A stretch of DNA of 64,000 bases, taken from NCBI GenBank assembly GCA_024641505.1, contig JAHECY010000008.1, positions 22,749 through 86,748 of the forward strand, written 5' to 3'. This document shows positions 1 to 9,112 of the stretch, in pieces (position 1 is the stretch's first letter; every line of letters starts with the position of its first letter). The position numbers and the translations under genes are program-made. The notes under the pieces are model-generated. The model searched no databases. It had not been told where the DNA came from and saw only the letters and a program-made list of their open reading frames with translations. The DNA is from Gammaproteobacteria bacterium. GTDB lineage: Bacteria; Pseudomonadota; Gammaproteobacteria; SG8-11.

Positions 1-3000
1 CTCCAGAGGCACACGCTTCGTGTCGAGCAGCATAAACTGTTCACTGCCAGTCAATCCTCTATCGGTATCATCACGACGAATTAGTTCGGCTTCATAACGT
101 AAACTTGCACTCACGTTTGAAGCAATGATCCAAAAAATGTCGCCTAATAATCTGTTTTCATGAGACCCGACAACTGTCAGTTCCGAAGCACCGGTAGTGG
201 AATTCAAATACCATAAATTATTATCAATATTACGTCTGGCCATTGAAATCCCATAAAAGAAATCAACCCCCGCCCTTGCATCCAACGCCACACCCGCCAA
301 AGTGTAATCTGAACCCACAGAATCGATTTGCATCTGATTGAAACCAGCCAACGAAGTCGGTTCAAGTTTAGGCACTACATTGTCCGGAGACATCATTGGA
401 CCCTGCATATTTTTCAGGTAAACCGCCCTCAAACGCATATTCTTGTCTATATCATAAGAGACTCCAAATTTTGGATTGGATTGCGACTTATCCTCATCAT
501 CCAAAGCGCTATCTAACTCACTATAGTTCATGCCCAACACAAAGGTAAATGGATGCAAAATAATATTTCCATAAAGATAGATACTGCGATATTTTGTATC
601 CCACCGGCTCTTGAATACTCCTTCAGGAAAATAATCGGTTGCGTCTTCGTTAAATACTTCCCTGAACCCACCCACTTCATACGAAAAATTCCGCAGAGGT
701 TTGCCTATCAATTCTACTTCCACACTATTTACATCGACAGCCGTATCATAACTCCAGAAATCAACACTCTGAATTGTTCTTTCCTTCTTAGCTTTACGAA
801 TCAACGATCCCAATATATAGGTATTTTCATTGATTCGATAATTCAATCCACCACTAAGTGAGCTTATTTTCTCATGCTCATTCAAGTCTGGATTGATATT
901 TTCAAAAAATGTTAGGACACGATCCCCTTTGGTTCGCTTTTTTTCCTGGAAACTTGCAGTAATCCCCATATCTTTATTTACATCACTTTGAAAATCTATA
1001 TTGAATAGATCCACTTCAAGGTCATTATTTTCACGAAACCCCTTAGTCTCATATTTATATTGACTTGCTGTGATGCTATGGGAATTATCAACTCTAGAAA
1101 TCAGTATTTCATCTCCCAAAGTTTCATTGGTACCCGCAGTTGCACCACCGAGAAACATCATCCCATTTTTGTAGTAAAGACTACTGTACTCATTGTATGA
1201 AGGCTTCCCAACGGATGCCGTGGGCAAAATACCCAAATTGGCTTCGAGCAAATTAGGCAGCACTACATTGGCTCCTACAGGCTGCAATAAGTGTGCTTTG
1301 TACAATTCGTTAACTCGCGCAATTTCATGCTTCGGTAAGAATCTATAAACATCTGCCAGTGTCTGATGAGCTGCATAATTCGCAGGATTTTCCACCAGCA
1401 CCTCACTAACACCGGATAAAGCGAGACTATCAAATCCCACGCTATTGTATAAATGCGACGATCCTACGTTGCGCACTGCAACATCCTGATCCAACAATCC
1501 ACGATCTCGATAAATCGTTCTATTATCATTCAAATCTAAAGATTTCTGTATACTATTAATAGCTTCGACAGATCGATTCTGCGCTTGTAATCGATAAGCA
1601 TCATAAAACCACGGCGTGGGATCTTTACTATCGATTTTCTTAGCCAATGCAAACTGTTTACCCGCTTCGTCGAACCGATTTTCTTCGTAATAAGCTTTGC
1701 CCATATAGCTGCGAATTAACGCGTTGCGGGGAGCAAGGCTAACGGCGGTTTCAAGAAGTTCGCGGCCTTGCCTAATATCATTGCGCATAGTCAGCAACCC
1801 TATGCCAAGAACGGGCATGGGTGCCCACGGGTCAAGCTGGCGCGCTCTGCTGAAAACTTCCATGGCTTGCTTATAGTCTCGTTTTACCAACAAGGTATAA
1901 CCAAGAATCGTGTGAGGCGAGCCTAAACCACCTGATTGAGCGACCGCTTGTGTTGCCGCAACCACGGCTTCGTCAGGCTGGTTCATCATTAGATATGTTT
2001 CTGCTAATCGCGCCCGCACCAACCCATTTTCCGGCGCAAACTGAGCTGCCAGTTTCGCACTGGCCAGTGCTTGTTCAAGATTGAACTCCGCTTGATGCAC
2101 ATAGCTCTCCGTCAGATGCACCACCGGCGAGGCGGAGCTGAAGGACAGCGCTTCATTGACCAGATTCCGCGCTCCGACTTTGTCGTTCTTTGTGAGGGCG
2201 ATGATCGCCTGCAATGCTTTGGCGTCACCGCTGTGTTCAGAAGCAGTCAAGGCCTGCCCGAGATCTCCAGCGGCCTGATCAACCTGACCGAAGAACAGAA
2301 ACAGGGATGCGCGCAAGGTATAAAAACGATAATCAGGCACCAATGCTTCCACGTCGCGAAGCAGCTTTAATGCGCCTGCCATATCACCCACGTTCATCCG
2401 TTCCAAGGCATTGGTGATCACTGGCCCCCAAGGTTGGCCAGCGGCGCCAGCGAAATCCGTGACATTAAATTGCACCACCGGAGGATAATGCAGGGCCCAT
2501 TGCACGGCGTTGTCGGGATTGATCTGCAACATCGGGGTGGGTGCTTTGCCTTTTTCGGCAATGGCGCCGGTACCGCTGGCGACGCGCAGTACACCGGCGT
2601 TGTTGCGGGCAACCACGGTGCCTTCGATCACGGTAATGCGGGTTTGCTGGTCATCCACTGCGATCACGAATTCGGTGCCTTCGATGGCCGCATTGACAAA
2701 CGGCGTTTTGGTTTCCAGGCTGTGGGGTACGCGGCTGATGATATGGATAAATCCTTTGAGAATCTCCAACAGGGAGGTATCCTTACCTTTTTTATCGGTA
2801 AACGAGACGGTGGAGAATTCTTTGAGTTGCAGATTGGTCTGCTCTTCCATAAGACGGAACACAGCACGACTGTCGGCGTTAACCCGCACGGTGTCGCCTG
2901 AGCAAAAGGCGTCGTTCGCATGCACCGGCTGCCAAACGCCAGCACGCTGCACTTCCACCTGACCTTGCAGGGTGAGCACCTTGGCAATGTGCCGTGAACA

Positions 3001-3087
3001 CTCCTGAGCTGAAGCCGGAAGCACGTATACAAGCAATAGGAAAAGAAAAAAACCAAGTAATATGCTGCGGAGGTTTCCGTTAGCCAC
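1..3087 (-). CDS. FecR-domain / TPR / outer-membrane beta-barrel-like protein, 3' end beyond window
   Basis: Hand-translated from GTG at 3087; frame stays open to base 1 (no tta/cta/tca in frame where checked). Starts VANGNLRSILLGFFLFLLLVYVLPASAQECSRHIAKVLTLQGQVEVQ (signal peptide + FecR), contains TPFVNAAIEGTEFVIAV (FecR), then TPR-like helices, then a beta-strand-rich C-terminal part (e.g. YRINENTYILGSLIRKAKKERTIQSVDFWSYDT). Not in the ORF track, presumably because no stop lies in the window. Confidence 0.85.
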   Translation of the reverse strand, partial: MANGNLRSILLGFFLFLLLVYVLPASAQECSRHIAKVLTLQGQVEVQRAGVWQPVHANDAFCSGDTVRVNADSRAVFRLMEEQTNLQLKEFSTVSFTDKKGKDTSLLEILKGFIHIISRVPHSLETKTPFVNAAIEGTEFVIAVDDQQTRITVIEGTVVARNNAGVLRVASGTGAIAEKGKAPTPMLQINPDNAVQWALHYPPVVQFNVTDFAGAAGQPWGPVITNALERMNVGDMAGALKLLRDVEALVPDYRFYTLRASLFLFFGQVDQAAGDLGQALTASEHSGDAKALQAIIALTKNDKVGARNLVNEALSFSSASPVVHLTESYVHQAEFNLEQALASAKLAAQFAPENGLVRARLAETYLMMNQPDEAVVAATQAVAQSGGLGSPHTILGYTLLVKRDYKQAMEVFSRARQLDPWAPMPVLGIGLLTMRNDIRQGRELLETAVSLAPRNALIRSYMGKAYYEENRFDEAGKQFALAKKIDSKDPTPWFYDAYRLQAQNRSVEAINSIQKSLDLNDNRTIYRDRGLLDQDVAVRNVGSSHLYNSVGFDSLALSGVSEVLVENPANYAAHQTLADVYRFLPKHEIARVNELYKAHLLQPVGANVVLPNLLEANLGILPTASVGKPSYNEYSSLYYKNGMMFLGGATAGTNETLGDEILISRVDNSHSITASQYKYETKGFRENNDLEVDLFNIDFQSDVNKDMGITASFQEKKRTKGDRVLTFFENINPDLNEHEKISSLSGGLNYRINENTYILGSLIRKAKKERTIQSVDFWSYDTAVDVNSVEVELIGKPLRNFSYEVGGFREVFNEDATDYFPEGVFKSRWDTKYRSIYLYGNIILHPFTFVLGMNYSELDSALDDEDKSQSNPKFGVSYDIDKNMRLRAVYLKNMQGPMMSPDNVVPKLEPTSLAGFNQMQIDSVGSDYTLAGVALDARAGVDFFYGISMARRNIDNNLWYLNSTTGASELTVVGSHENRLLGDIFWIIASNVSASLRYEAELIRRDDTDRGLTGSEQFMLLDTKRVPLE

Positions 3088-3201
3088 GGTGTCCTTCCTT
3101 GTAAAATTTAATTGTCGTTATCGTGTCTTTTACGACCAATCATACTGGATTTAAATTGAGATTCACATACTAACAGTCAATACCAACAGCAATTTCATCC
3201 G

Positions 3202-5415
3202 CTATTTGCGATGCATTACCACCTCCCCGCACCAGTCCTGCCCCGGTTGTTGTCGCATGTATTGATCACATAATCGGCAATAGAAACGGGAGACACCATC
3301 GTCGTACCGGCTGGCCAAGTCGGCGAACAAAGGTAGCGCCTGGGGCCAGCGCCCCTGTTGAAAGTCGTCTAACGCATGGGCAAACTGAGGCAACGCTTCC
3401 GACAACAAATCTTTATGCTGAGCATCGGTGAGCAAACCATGAATTTCCACTGATGTGGTTTTGCCCGCCAACAGGAAACGCCCCAGGTATTGGGAATGAA
3501 TATTGTCCAAACCTTGCAGCACATCCGCGGACGCCAGCGCCAATCGATTCAGTTGTTTGCCCAGCCCTTCGATGCGTGCCGTAGTATTGATAATATCGCC
3601 GACGGCGCGATACTCGTAGTGATTCAACGCACCTACATTGCCCAACAACATTTCTCCGGCATGCAGGCCGATGCGGGTACGCAGCGCAAGTTCCCGACCA
3701 GCCACAGCATACAGGGTATCCAGCTCCAGGATGGCCAGCGCCGCCTGACACGCTTGCTGCCGATGCTCGACGCCGTTGTGCGCCGAGGTCCAGATAGCCA
3801 TCATGGCGTCCCCCACCACATCGGAAACAACGCCGTTGCAGGCATTCACCGGCTGGAACAGCTTGGCATAATATTGATCCAGCAACCGACCCAGGTCCGG
3901 CGCTGCCAGGGTCTCCGCCAAGCTGGTATAACGTTCCGCATCCGTGGCCATACAGGTGCCGGAGACGACTTTCTTCTCGATTTGCGGCCGGCTGAAATTC
4001 TGCGCGATTTCGTCAATCACCCGCTCCGGCACGTAGTAACCGAAAGCGCGGCGAATCTTGAGTTTTTCCCGTTGAATTTCCCGGTATTGCCGGACCAAGG
4101 TGGCAAATACTGCAAGCGGTGTCAGAAAAAACAGCGGGATGATTACCGGCAGCCATATCTGACTACTCGCGAATAAACCGCTCGCCGTGAAAAAATACAC
4201 CACCGCCACCACGGTAACCGCCGCCAACCCCCGGGTGGTGATACGCAGCAATCGGGGTAACTGCGCCATAAACCAGCTCCACACCAGGAACAGCACGAGT
4301 ATCCAGCCATTTGCCAGGGGGCGCAGGCTGGTATCCTGCAGCAAGTTGGCCACAGCGGTGGCCATGATCTCCACGCCGCTGATCTCGACGCCGTCATCCT
4401 GGGAAAACGGCGTGTAAAAAGTATCCACCCGTTCCAGTTGCAAGGGCTCGGACAGACCGATCAATACGATTTGATCACGCATTGCATTCAGTGATTCTGT
4501 CTCACCGTTGAAAATCCGGTAAAACGGCACCGTACGGACACTGCGTGCGGGACCGATGAAATTCAAGTAGCGGTTGTCCGTGCCCTGATACAGACGCTGC
4601 AAGGACCTTAGTGCGTGGCGCGTAGCGTCATCGAGTTGCGCTGCCGCCAGGTAATCGTCCAACGCCAGCGCGCGACCGGCGTCAGCCGTCAGGGCGCGAC
4701 GCTGCGCTATCATCCCGGGTATCAGCCGCTGTCTGGCGAGCATGTCAACACCATCAGCAGGCAGATCCGGCGCCAGTGCCGGCACCGTGGCCAACAAGGC
4801 TGTGCGCCATGCCTGATAATAAGGCATGAGATATAACTGTACCGCCACCGCAGGCAAGGTGGGCACGCCACCCATATTTTCCTTGAACACCCAGAACTGC
4901 GACACCTTGGCGGGCACCTTGGGCAAGGGGAACGGCGCCACCGCCACCGCGGCATCCGCCAGCGCCGTTACCGGTGACTCCAGGCTCTCCAAGGTGATCC
5001 GGTTGTCACCGGCATCGATGCGTTGCATGTCCATGTATTGAAACAGCAGGACATTACCCGCTTGTTGTATGGTCTGGCCCAGATTGTCGGTTTGCGCCAG
5101 ATCGCCGGGATCTTTGAACAGGACATCGAAAGCGATAACGCGGGCACCATTACGTTGCAGTGCATCAATAACCTTGGCGTGATGGGAGCGGGGCCACTTG
5201 AGGGGTTTCTCCGGCAGGTTCAATGCGCGGCTCGAGGCCTTATCCAGGGCGACCACCGTCACCTGCGGCGGCGCGCTGATGGCACCTCGCAGATTGAACA
5301 GCCAGTCAAGGCCAATGTGTTGCTCCAGAAACCGGCCGGCGGGCGTGAGATACAAACCAAAACCGAGCAGGCCCACGGAAACACCTATAGCCAGTCCTTT
5401 GAATCCTGTTTGCAT
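3202..5415 (-). CDS. CHASE2 domain-containing class III adenylate/guanylate cyclase
   Basis: N-terminal CHASE2 (VTVVALDKASSRAL...KWPRSHHAKVIDAL...VIAFDVLF), TM helices, then cyclase motifs ATDAERYTSLAE, VVGDAMMAIW, HYEYRAVGDIINTTARIEGLGK. Confidence 0.92.
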   Translation of the reverse strand: MQTGFKGLAIGVSVGLLGFGLYLTPAGRFLEQHIGLDWLFNLRGAISAPPQVTVVALDKASSRALNLPEKPLKWPRSHHAKVIDALQRNGARVIAFDVLFKDPGDLAQTDNLGQTIQQAGNVLLFQYMDMQRIDAGDNRITLESLESPVTALADAAVAVAPFPLPKVPAKVSQFWVFKENMGGVPTLPAVAVQLYLMPYYQAWRTALLATVPALAPDLPADGVDMLARQRLIPGMIAQRRALTADAGRALALDDYLAAAQLDDATRHALRSLQRLYQGTDNRYLNFIGPARSVRTVPFYRIFNGETESLNAMRDQIVLIGLSEPLQLERVDTFYTPFSQDDGVEISGVEIMATAVANLLQDTSLRPLANGWILVLFLVWSWFMAQLPRLLRITTRGLAAVTVVAVVYFFTASGLFASSQIWLPVIIPLFFLTPLAVFATLVRQYREIQREKLKIRRAFGYYVPERVIDEIAQNFSRPQIEKKVVSGTCMATDAERYTSLAETLAAPDLGRLLDQYYAKLFQPVNACNGVVSDVVGDAMMAIWTSAHNGVEHRQQACQAALAILELDTLYAVAGRELALRTRIGLHAGEMLLGNVGALNHYEYRAVGDIINTTARIEGLGKQLNRLALASADVLQGLDNIHSQYLGRFLLAGKTTSVEIHGLLTDAQHKDLLSEALPQFAHALDDFQQGRWPQALPLFADLASRYDDGVSRFYCRLCDQYMRQQPGQDWCGEVVMHRK

Positions 5416-5472
5416 GGGGGGATTATACGCAATGTCGCGGATTCGCCGAGGAAAAACTTTCGGGCTGTGTTG

Positions 5473-5489
5473 GGTGCGTATTACGCACC
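5473..5489. repeat. GGTGCGTA-T-TACGCACC palindrome, copy 1
   Basis: Direct reading; inverted relative to the copy at 5549. Confidence 0.85.
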
Positions 5490-5548
5490 GAATTTTGTAT
5501 TTGTTGCGGCGGCTTCGTGCAAGATGGCTTCGTTCAAGATCAAGAACC

Positions 5549-5565
5549 GGTGCGTAATACGCACC
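5549..5565. repeat. GGTGCGTA-A-TACGCACC palindrome, copy 2
   Basis: Direct reading; flank ATCAAGAAC(C)GG...CCCTACA shared with copy 3. Confidence 0.85.
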
Positions 5566-5616
5566 CTACATGAAGCACCACCGCGTTATTTGCCGATCGG
5601 ATTCCGCATCGGACCA

Positions 5617-6954
5617 TCAGGTACGCGGAATCCGCAACACACGCCCCACATGCAGCAAGTCGCCATTGTTGTTGAGCTGATTCATTTTACGAATGGCGGC
5701 GGGACTGGTGCGGTATTTCACCGCGATTTCGTTCAGAGTATCGCCGTGTTTGACCACGTGTTTGACATTGCGCACCGCCAGCAAGGTGCCCGGCGGCGCG
5801 TGTTCACTGAAATAACTTTGCACCCCGGCGAGAATGGCCCCGGCGACACGCCGTTGATAGCCAGGGTCTTTCAATTTTTTCTCTTCGGTGCGATTGGAAA
5901 TAAAGCCTGTCTCCACCAGTACCGAGGGAATCCCCAGAGCCTTGAGTACCACGAAATTCGCGTGCTCCACAAAACCTTTATGCACATCACCGATGGTGCC
6001 GAGATTGCCCAGCACCCGCTGCCCCAAATCCAGACTGGCACCGATGGTGCCCGATTGCGTCAAGTCCAACAGCACCGAGGCAAGTACATCGTCCTTTTCC
6101 TCCAGGTTCACGCCACCGATGATGTCCGTAGCGTTTTCCGACTCGGCGAGCATGCGCGCCACTTCACTGCTGGCGCCCTTTTCCGACAACACGAACACCG
6201 ACGAACCCCGCACCCGGGACTTACGATAGGCATCCGCGTGAATGGAAATAAACATGTCGGCCTTGCGTTCCCGGGCCAGTTGTCGGCGTTTTTTCAGCGG
6301 CACGAAATAATCGTCGCTGCGAATCATGCTCGCCTTCATGCCAGGTTCCTTGTCGATCATATCCTGCAACCTCTTGCTGATCGCCAGGACGATATCCTTT
6401 TCCTGGGTCTTGCGCGGTCCGGTGGCGCCGGGATCTTCACCACCGTGTCCGGCGTCGATGGCGATCACCACATCCCGCAGATCGTTTAATTGCTTGCCGT
6501 CTTCGGCGATGAGTCGGGTTTCCGGTGGCGGCGTTGCGGTACGGTCCACCAGATCCAGCACCAGACGATATCCATAGCGGTCATTGGGCCGGAGTAACAC
6601 GCTGTTGGGAGTGACGGGTTTGCTCATGTCCAACACCAGGCGGAAATCCGTTTTGTTGCGTTTGGCATAGCGAACGCGTGAAAAATAGTTGCCAGGCCCG
6701 TTACGCAATTGATCCAGAGGATTCTTCAACAGGGTATCGCTGAAATCGATGACCACCCGGTCCGGATCACTCAATCTGAACATACTGTATTCAATAGGGG
6801 CCGTGAGGTCGAACACAATGCGGGTATTATCCGGTGCGGACCACAAACGGACTCCCAGGATTTGGGCGGGCTCTGCCGCACTTACGCCCATGCCAGATCC
6901 GAACAGCAATCCGGCCAATATGTACATTATTATTGTTGATTTACCTTGCGCCAT
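5617..6954 (-). CDS. amiB: N-acetylmuramoyl-L-alanine amidase with AMIN, Amidase_3 and LysM domains
   Basis: AMIN N-terminus, IAIDAGHGGEDPGATG zinc-amidase motif, VETGFISN, C-terminal LysM (VVKHGDTLNEIAVKYRTSPAAIRKMN); next to tsaE. Confidence 0.9.
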   Translation of the reverse strand: MAQGKSTIIMYILAGLLFGSGMGVSAAEPAQILGVRLWSAPDNTRIVFDLTAPIEYSMFRLSDPDRVVIDFSDTLLKNPLDQLRNGPGNYFSRVRYAKRNKTDFRLVLDMSKPVTPNSVLLRPNDRYGYRLVLDLVDRTATPPPETRLIAEDGKQLNDLRDVVIAIDAGHGGEDPGATGPRKTQEKDIVLAISKRLQDMIDKEPGMKASMIRSDDYFVPLKKRRQLARERKADMFISIHADAYRKSRVRGSSVFVLSEKGASSEVARMLAESENATDIIGGVNLEEKDDVLASVLLDLTQSGTIGASLDLGQRVLGNLGTIGDVHKGFVEHANFVVLKALGIPSVLVETGFISNRTEEKKLKDPGYQRRVAGAILAGVQSYFSEHAPPGTLLAVRNVKHVVKHGDTLNEIAVKYRTSPAAIRKMNQLNNNGDLLHVGRVLRIPRT

Positions 6955-7089
6955 ATTTCTTCGTTGTTCCCCGGTTGGCAGCGAATGCCGGTTAAATATT
7001 AAGAAAGCCAGTTAATTTTAGCATGCAACTTCTTCATTTAAAGGCTATTTACCCCTTCTCAGCGCGACATATTACCAAAACTTACTTTT

Positions 7090-7575
7090 TCACGTTTTAT
7101 TCGGGATCACTCCCGCCGCCAGCAAGCGCTGTATTACCTCGGTACCGCGGGGCGTGTTTCCGATTAAGCGCACACTGCGACTGGCGGCGTGGTAATCGAT
7201 GTGGATCTCGAGATCCGCTTCGGGCAATACCGTGCCCCCTTTTTCCGGCCACTCCACCAAACACCAACTGTCGGCCCCGAGGTAATCACGAGCCCCAATA
7301 AGCTCCAGCTCCTCGGGGTCCAGCAGTCGGTAGAGGTCGAAGTGATAGACCGGGCGGGGCAAGTCCTCGTAGGGCTCCACCAGGGTAAACGTGGGACTCT
7401 TTACCTTCGCCTCGGGGTGAAAACTGTGGATCAACCCCCGCACGAACGTCGTTTTCCCCGCCCCCAGGTTGCCATATAAATAGATAATTAGCGGCCCGGG
7501 GATTTGCCGGGCAAAGGCCGCGCCCAGTGCCTCCATGGCCTCGGGTGAAGCAACAGTCAGCGATCCCGTTTCCAT
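7090..7575 (-). CDS. tsaE: tRNA threonylcarbamoyladenosine biosynthesis ATPase TsaE
   Basis: GNLGAGKTTFVRGL Walker A, SPTFTLVEPY, HFDLYRL; start moved to METGSLTV (codon 41 of the track ORF). Confidence 0.93.
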   Translation of the reverse strand: METGSLTVASPEAMEALGAAFARQIPGPLIIYLYGNLGAGKTTFVRGLIHSFHPEAKVKSPTFTLVEPYEDLPRPVYHFDLYRLLDPEELELIGARDYLGADSWCLVEWPEKGGTVLPEADLEIHIDYHAASRSVRLIGNTPRGTEVIQRLLAAGVIPNKT

Positions 7576-7579
7576 CACG

Positions 7580-9094
7580 TCAACGCCGCGTGGGATTAGC
7601 GAAATGCCGAATATGAGGGAACAGATCCGAGGCCAGCAAACCCCGCTCCCCGTCCTGGGCGGCGCGGTCCGCCGCCAAACCATGAACCAGGACACCGCAT
7701 TGTGCGGCGATGTTAAGGGGCAATCCCTGAGCGACCAGACCCGCGATCACCCCGGTGAGCACATCCCCCATGCCGCCACTGGCCATGCCGGGATTGCCTG
7801 CGGCACACAAGCTGATCGCCAGGCTTTCCGACACCACCAGGGTACCCGCACCTTTGAGGACGATGATGCCGCCGTATTTCTGCTGTAACTCCCGAATCGC
7901 TGAAAAACGGTCTTCTTGCACCGCTGCGCTGGTTTGCTGTAATAAACGACCTGCCTCTCCGGGATGCGGAGTCAGGATCCAATTACCTCGTTGCGTGTCC
8001 GGGGCATCGGTCCCAGTCGCGGCATGCATATGCGCCAACAGATTCAGGGCATCGGCATCCACCACCAACGGTAACGATGAATCCAACGCCGCGCGCAGCA
8101 GACTTAGCGCCCATGCGTCCTGGCCCAGCCCCGGACCAATGGCGACCACATTTGCTTTGGCCAGTAACGGCATCAGCGCCGCCGCCTCTTCGATCCCATG
8201 CGCCATGATCTCCGGCCGCTGCGTATTGAGCGCCGTCAAATGATCCAGGCGTGTTGCCACCGACAGTAAACCCGCGCCCACCCGCCCTGCTGCCTCTGCG
8301 GCCATGGCCACGGCGCCTGCCATCCCTGCATTACCACCGACCACCAGCACATGACCAAGTTTCCCCTTGTGTATATCCATGGGGCGGGGGCGCAGCCACT
8401 GTTCCAACAATTTGCGGTCCAGGCGATGGCTGGCAGGCGGCACCGCGCCATAAACTTGCGTGGGTACCTGCAAATCACTGAACACCACCTTGCCACTGCA
8501 GCGGGGTCCCGCCCCCGTTAATAAGCCTTGTTTTACGCCAATAAATGTCACTGTCATCGTGGCACAAACCGCTGCGCCGAGGATGCGACCGGTATCGCCA
8601 TGCAATCCTGATGGTATATCCAGCGCCAATACCGGCTTGCCCGACTCATTAATAGCCTCAATGGCACTGCGCCAAATATTTCCCACAGCTCCATTGAGGC
8701 CAGTACCCAACAAGCCATCAACAATGACATCATACGAATGTAACGACTGCCCCTGATAGATGCCGTAATTGATGCCAGTGCCTTGCAGGCGTTGCCGGGC
8801 GGCAGCGGCATCGCCTTTGATCTTCGTCGGGTCGCCCACCTGGAATATGTGAACCGCGAAATTTGCCTCGTGGGCCAGGCGGGCAAGCACGAAACCGTCC
8901 CCGCCGTTGTTGCCGACACCGCAAAGCACGGCGACTGTGCGGGCATTGGCCCAGCGCTTGCGTAGTACACTCAAGGCCACCGCACCGGCTCGCTCCATGA
9001 GGGTCGCACCCGGAACCTGGTGGTGATCGATAGCGACGCGATCCAGACGTTGTACCTGTTCGGAAGTATAAAGATTCTGGGGTAATGAGCTCAT
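7580..9094 (-). CDS. nnr: Bifunctional NAD(P)H-hydrate epimerase/dehydratase
   Basis: YjeF_N (CGVGNNGGDGFVLARLA) and carbohydrate-kinase-like dehydratase (LTPHPGEAGRLL, GNPGMASGGMGDVLTGVIAGLVAQG); start moved to MSSLPQNLYT. Confidence 0.93.
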   Translation of the reverse strand: MSSLPQNLYTSEQVQRLDRVAIDHHQVPGATLMERAGAVALSVLRKRWANARTVAVLCGVGNNGGDGFVLARLAHEANFAVHIFQVGDPTKIKGDAAAARQRLQGTGINYGIYQGQSLHSYDVIVDGLLGTGLNGAVGNIWRSAIEAINESGKPVLALDIPSGLHGDTGRILGAAVCATMTVTFIGVKQGLLTGAGPRCSGKVVFSDLQVPTQVYGAVPPASHRLDRKLLEQWLRPRPMDIHKGKLGHVLVVGGNAGMAGAVAMAAEAAGRVGAGLLSVATRLDHLTALNTQRPEIMAHGIEEAAALMPLLAKANVVAIGPGLGQDAWALSLLRAALDSSLPLVVDADALNLLAHMHAATGTDAPDTQRGNWILTPHPGEAGRLLQQTSAAVQEDRFSAIRELQQKYGGIIVLKGAGTLVVSESLAISLCAAGNPGMASGGMGDVLTGVIAGLVAQGLPLNIAAQCGVLVHGLAADRAAQDGERGLLASDLFPHIRHFANPTRR

Positions 9095-9112
9095 AACAGT
9101 ATTATACGGACA

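Noticed and set aside
2071-3056. ORFs 2071-2370, 2434-2901, 2510-2962 (+) and 2664-3056 (-)
   Set aside because: All overlap the FecR-TPR-barrel frame, which has coherent motifs; these are shadow frames.
5023-6489. 488-aa plus-strand ORF
   Set aside because: Antisense to the CHASE2 cyclase and amiB, both with clear family motifs; the translation shows no domain and spans an intergenic repeat region.
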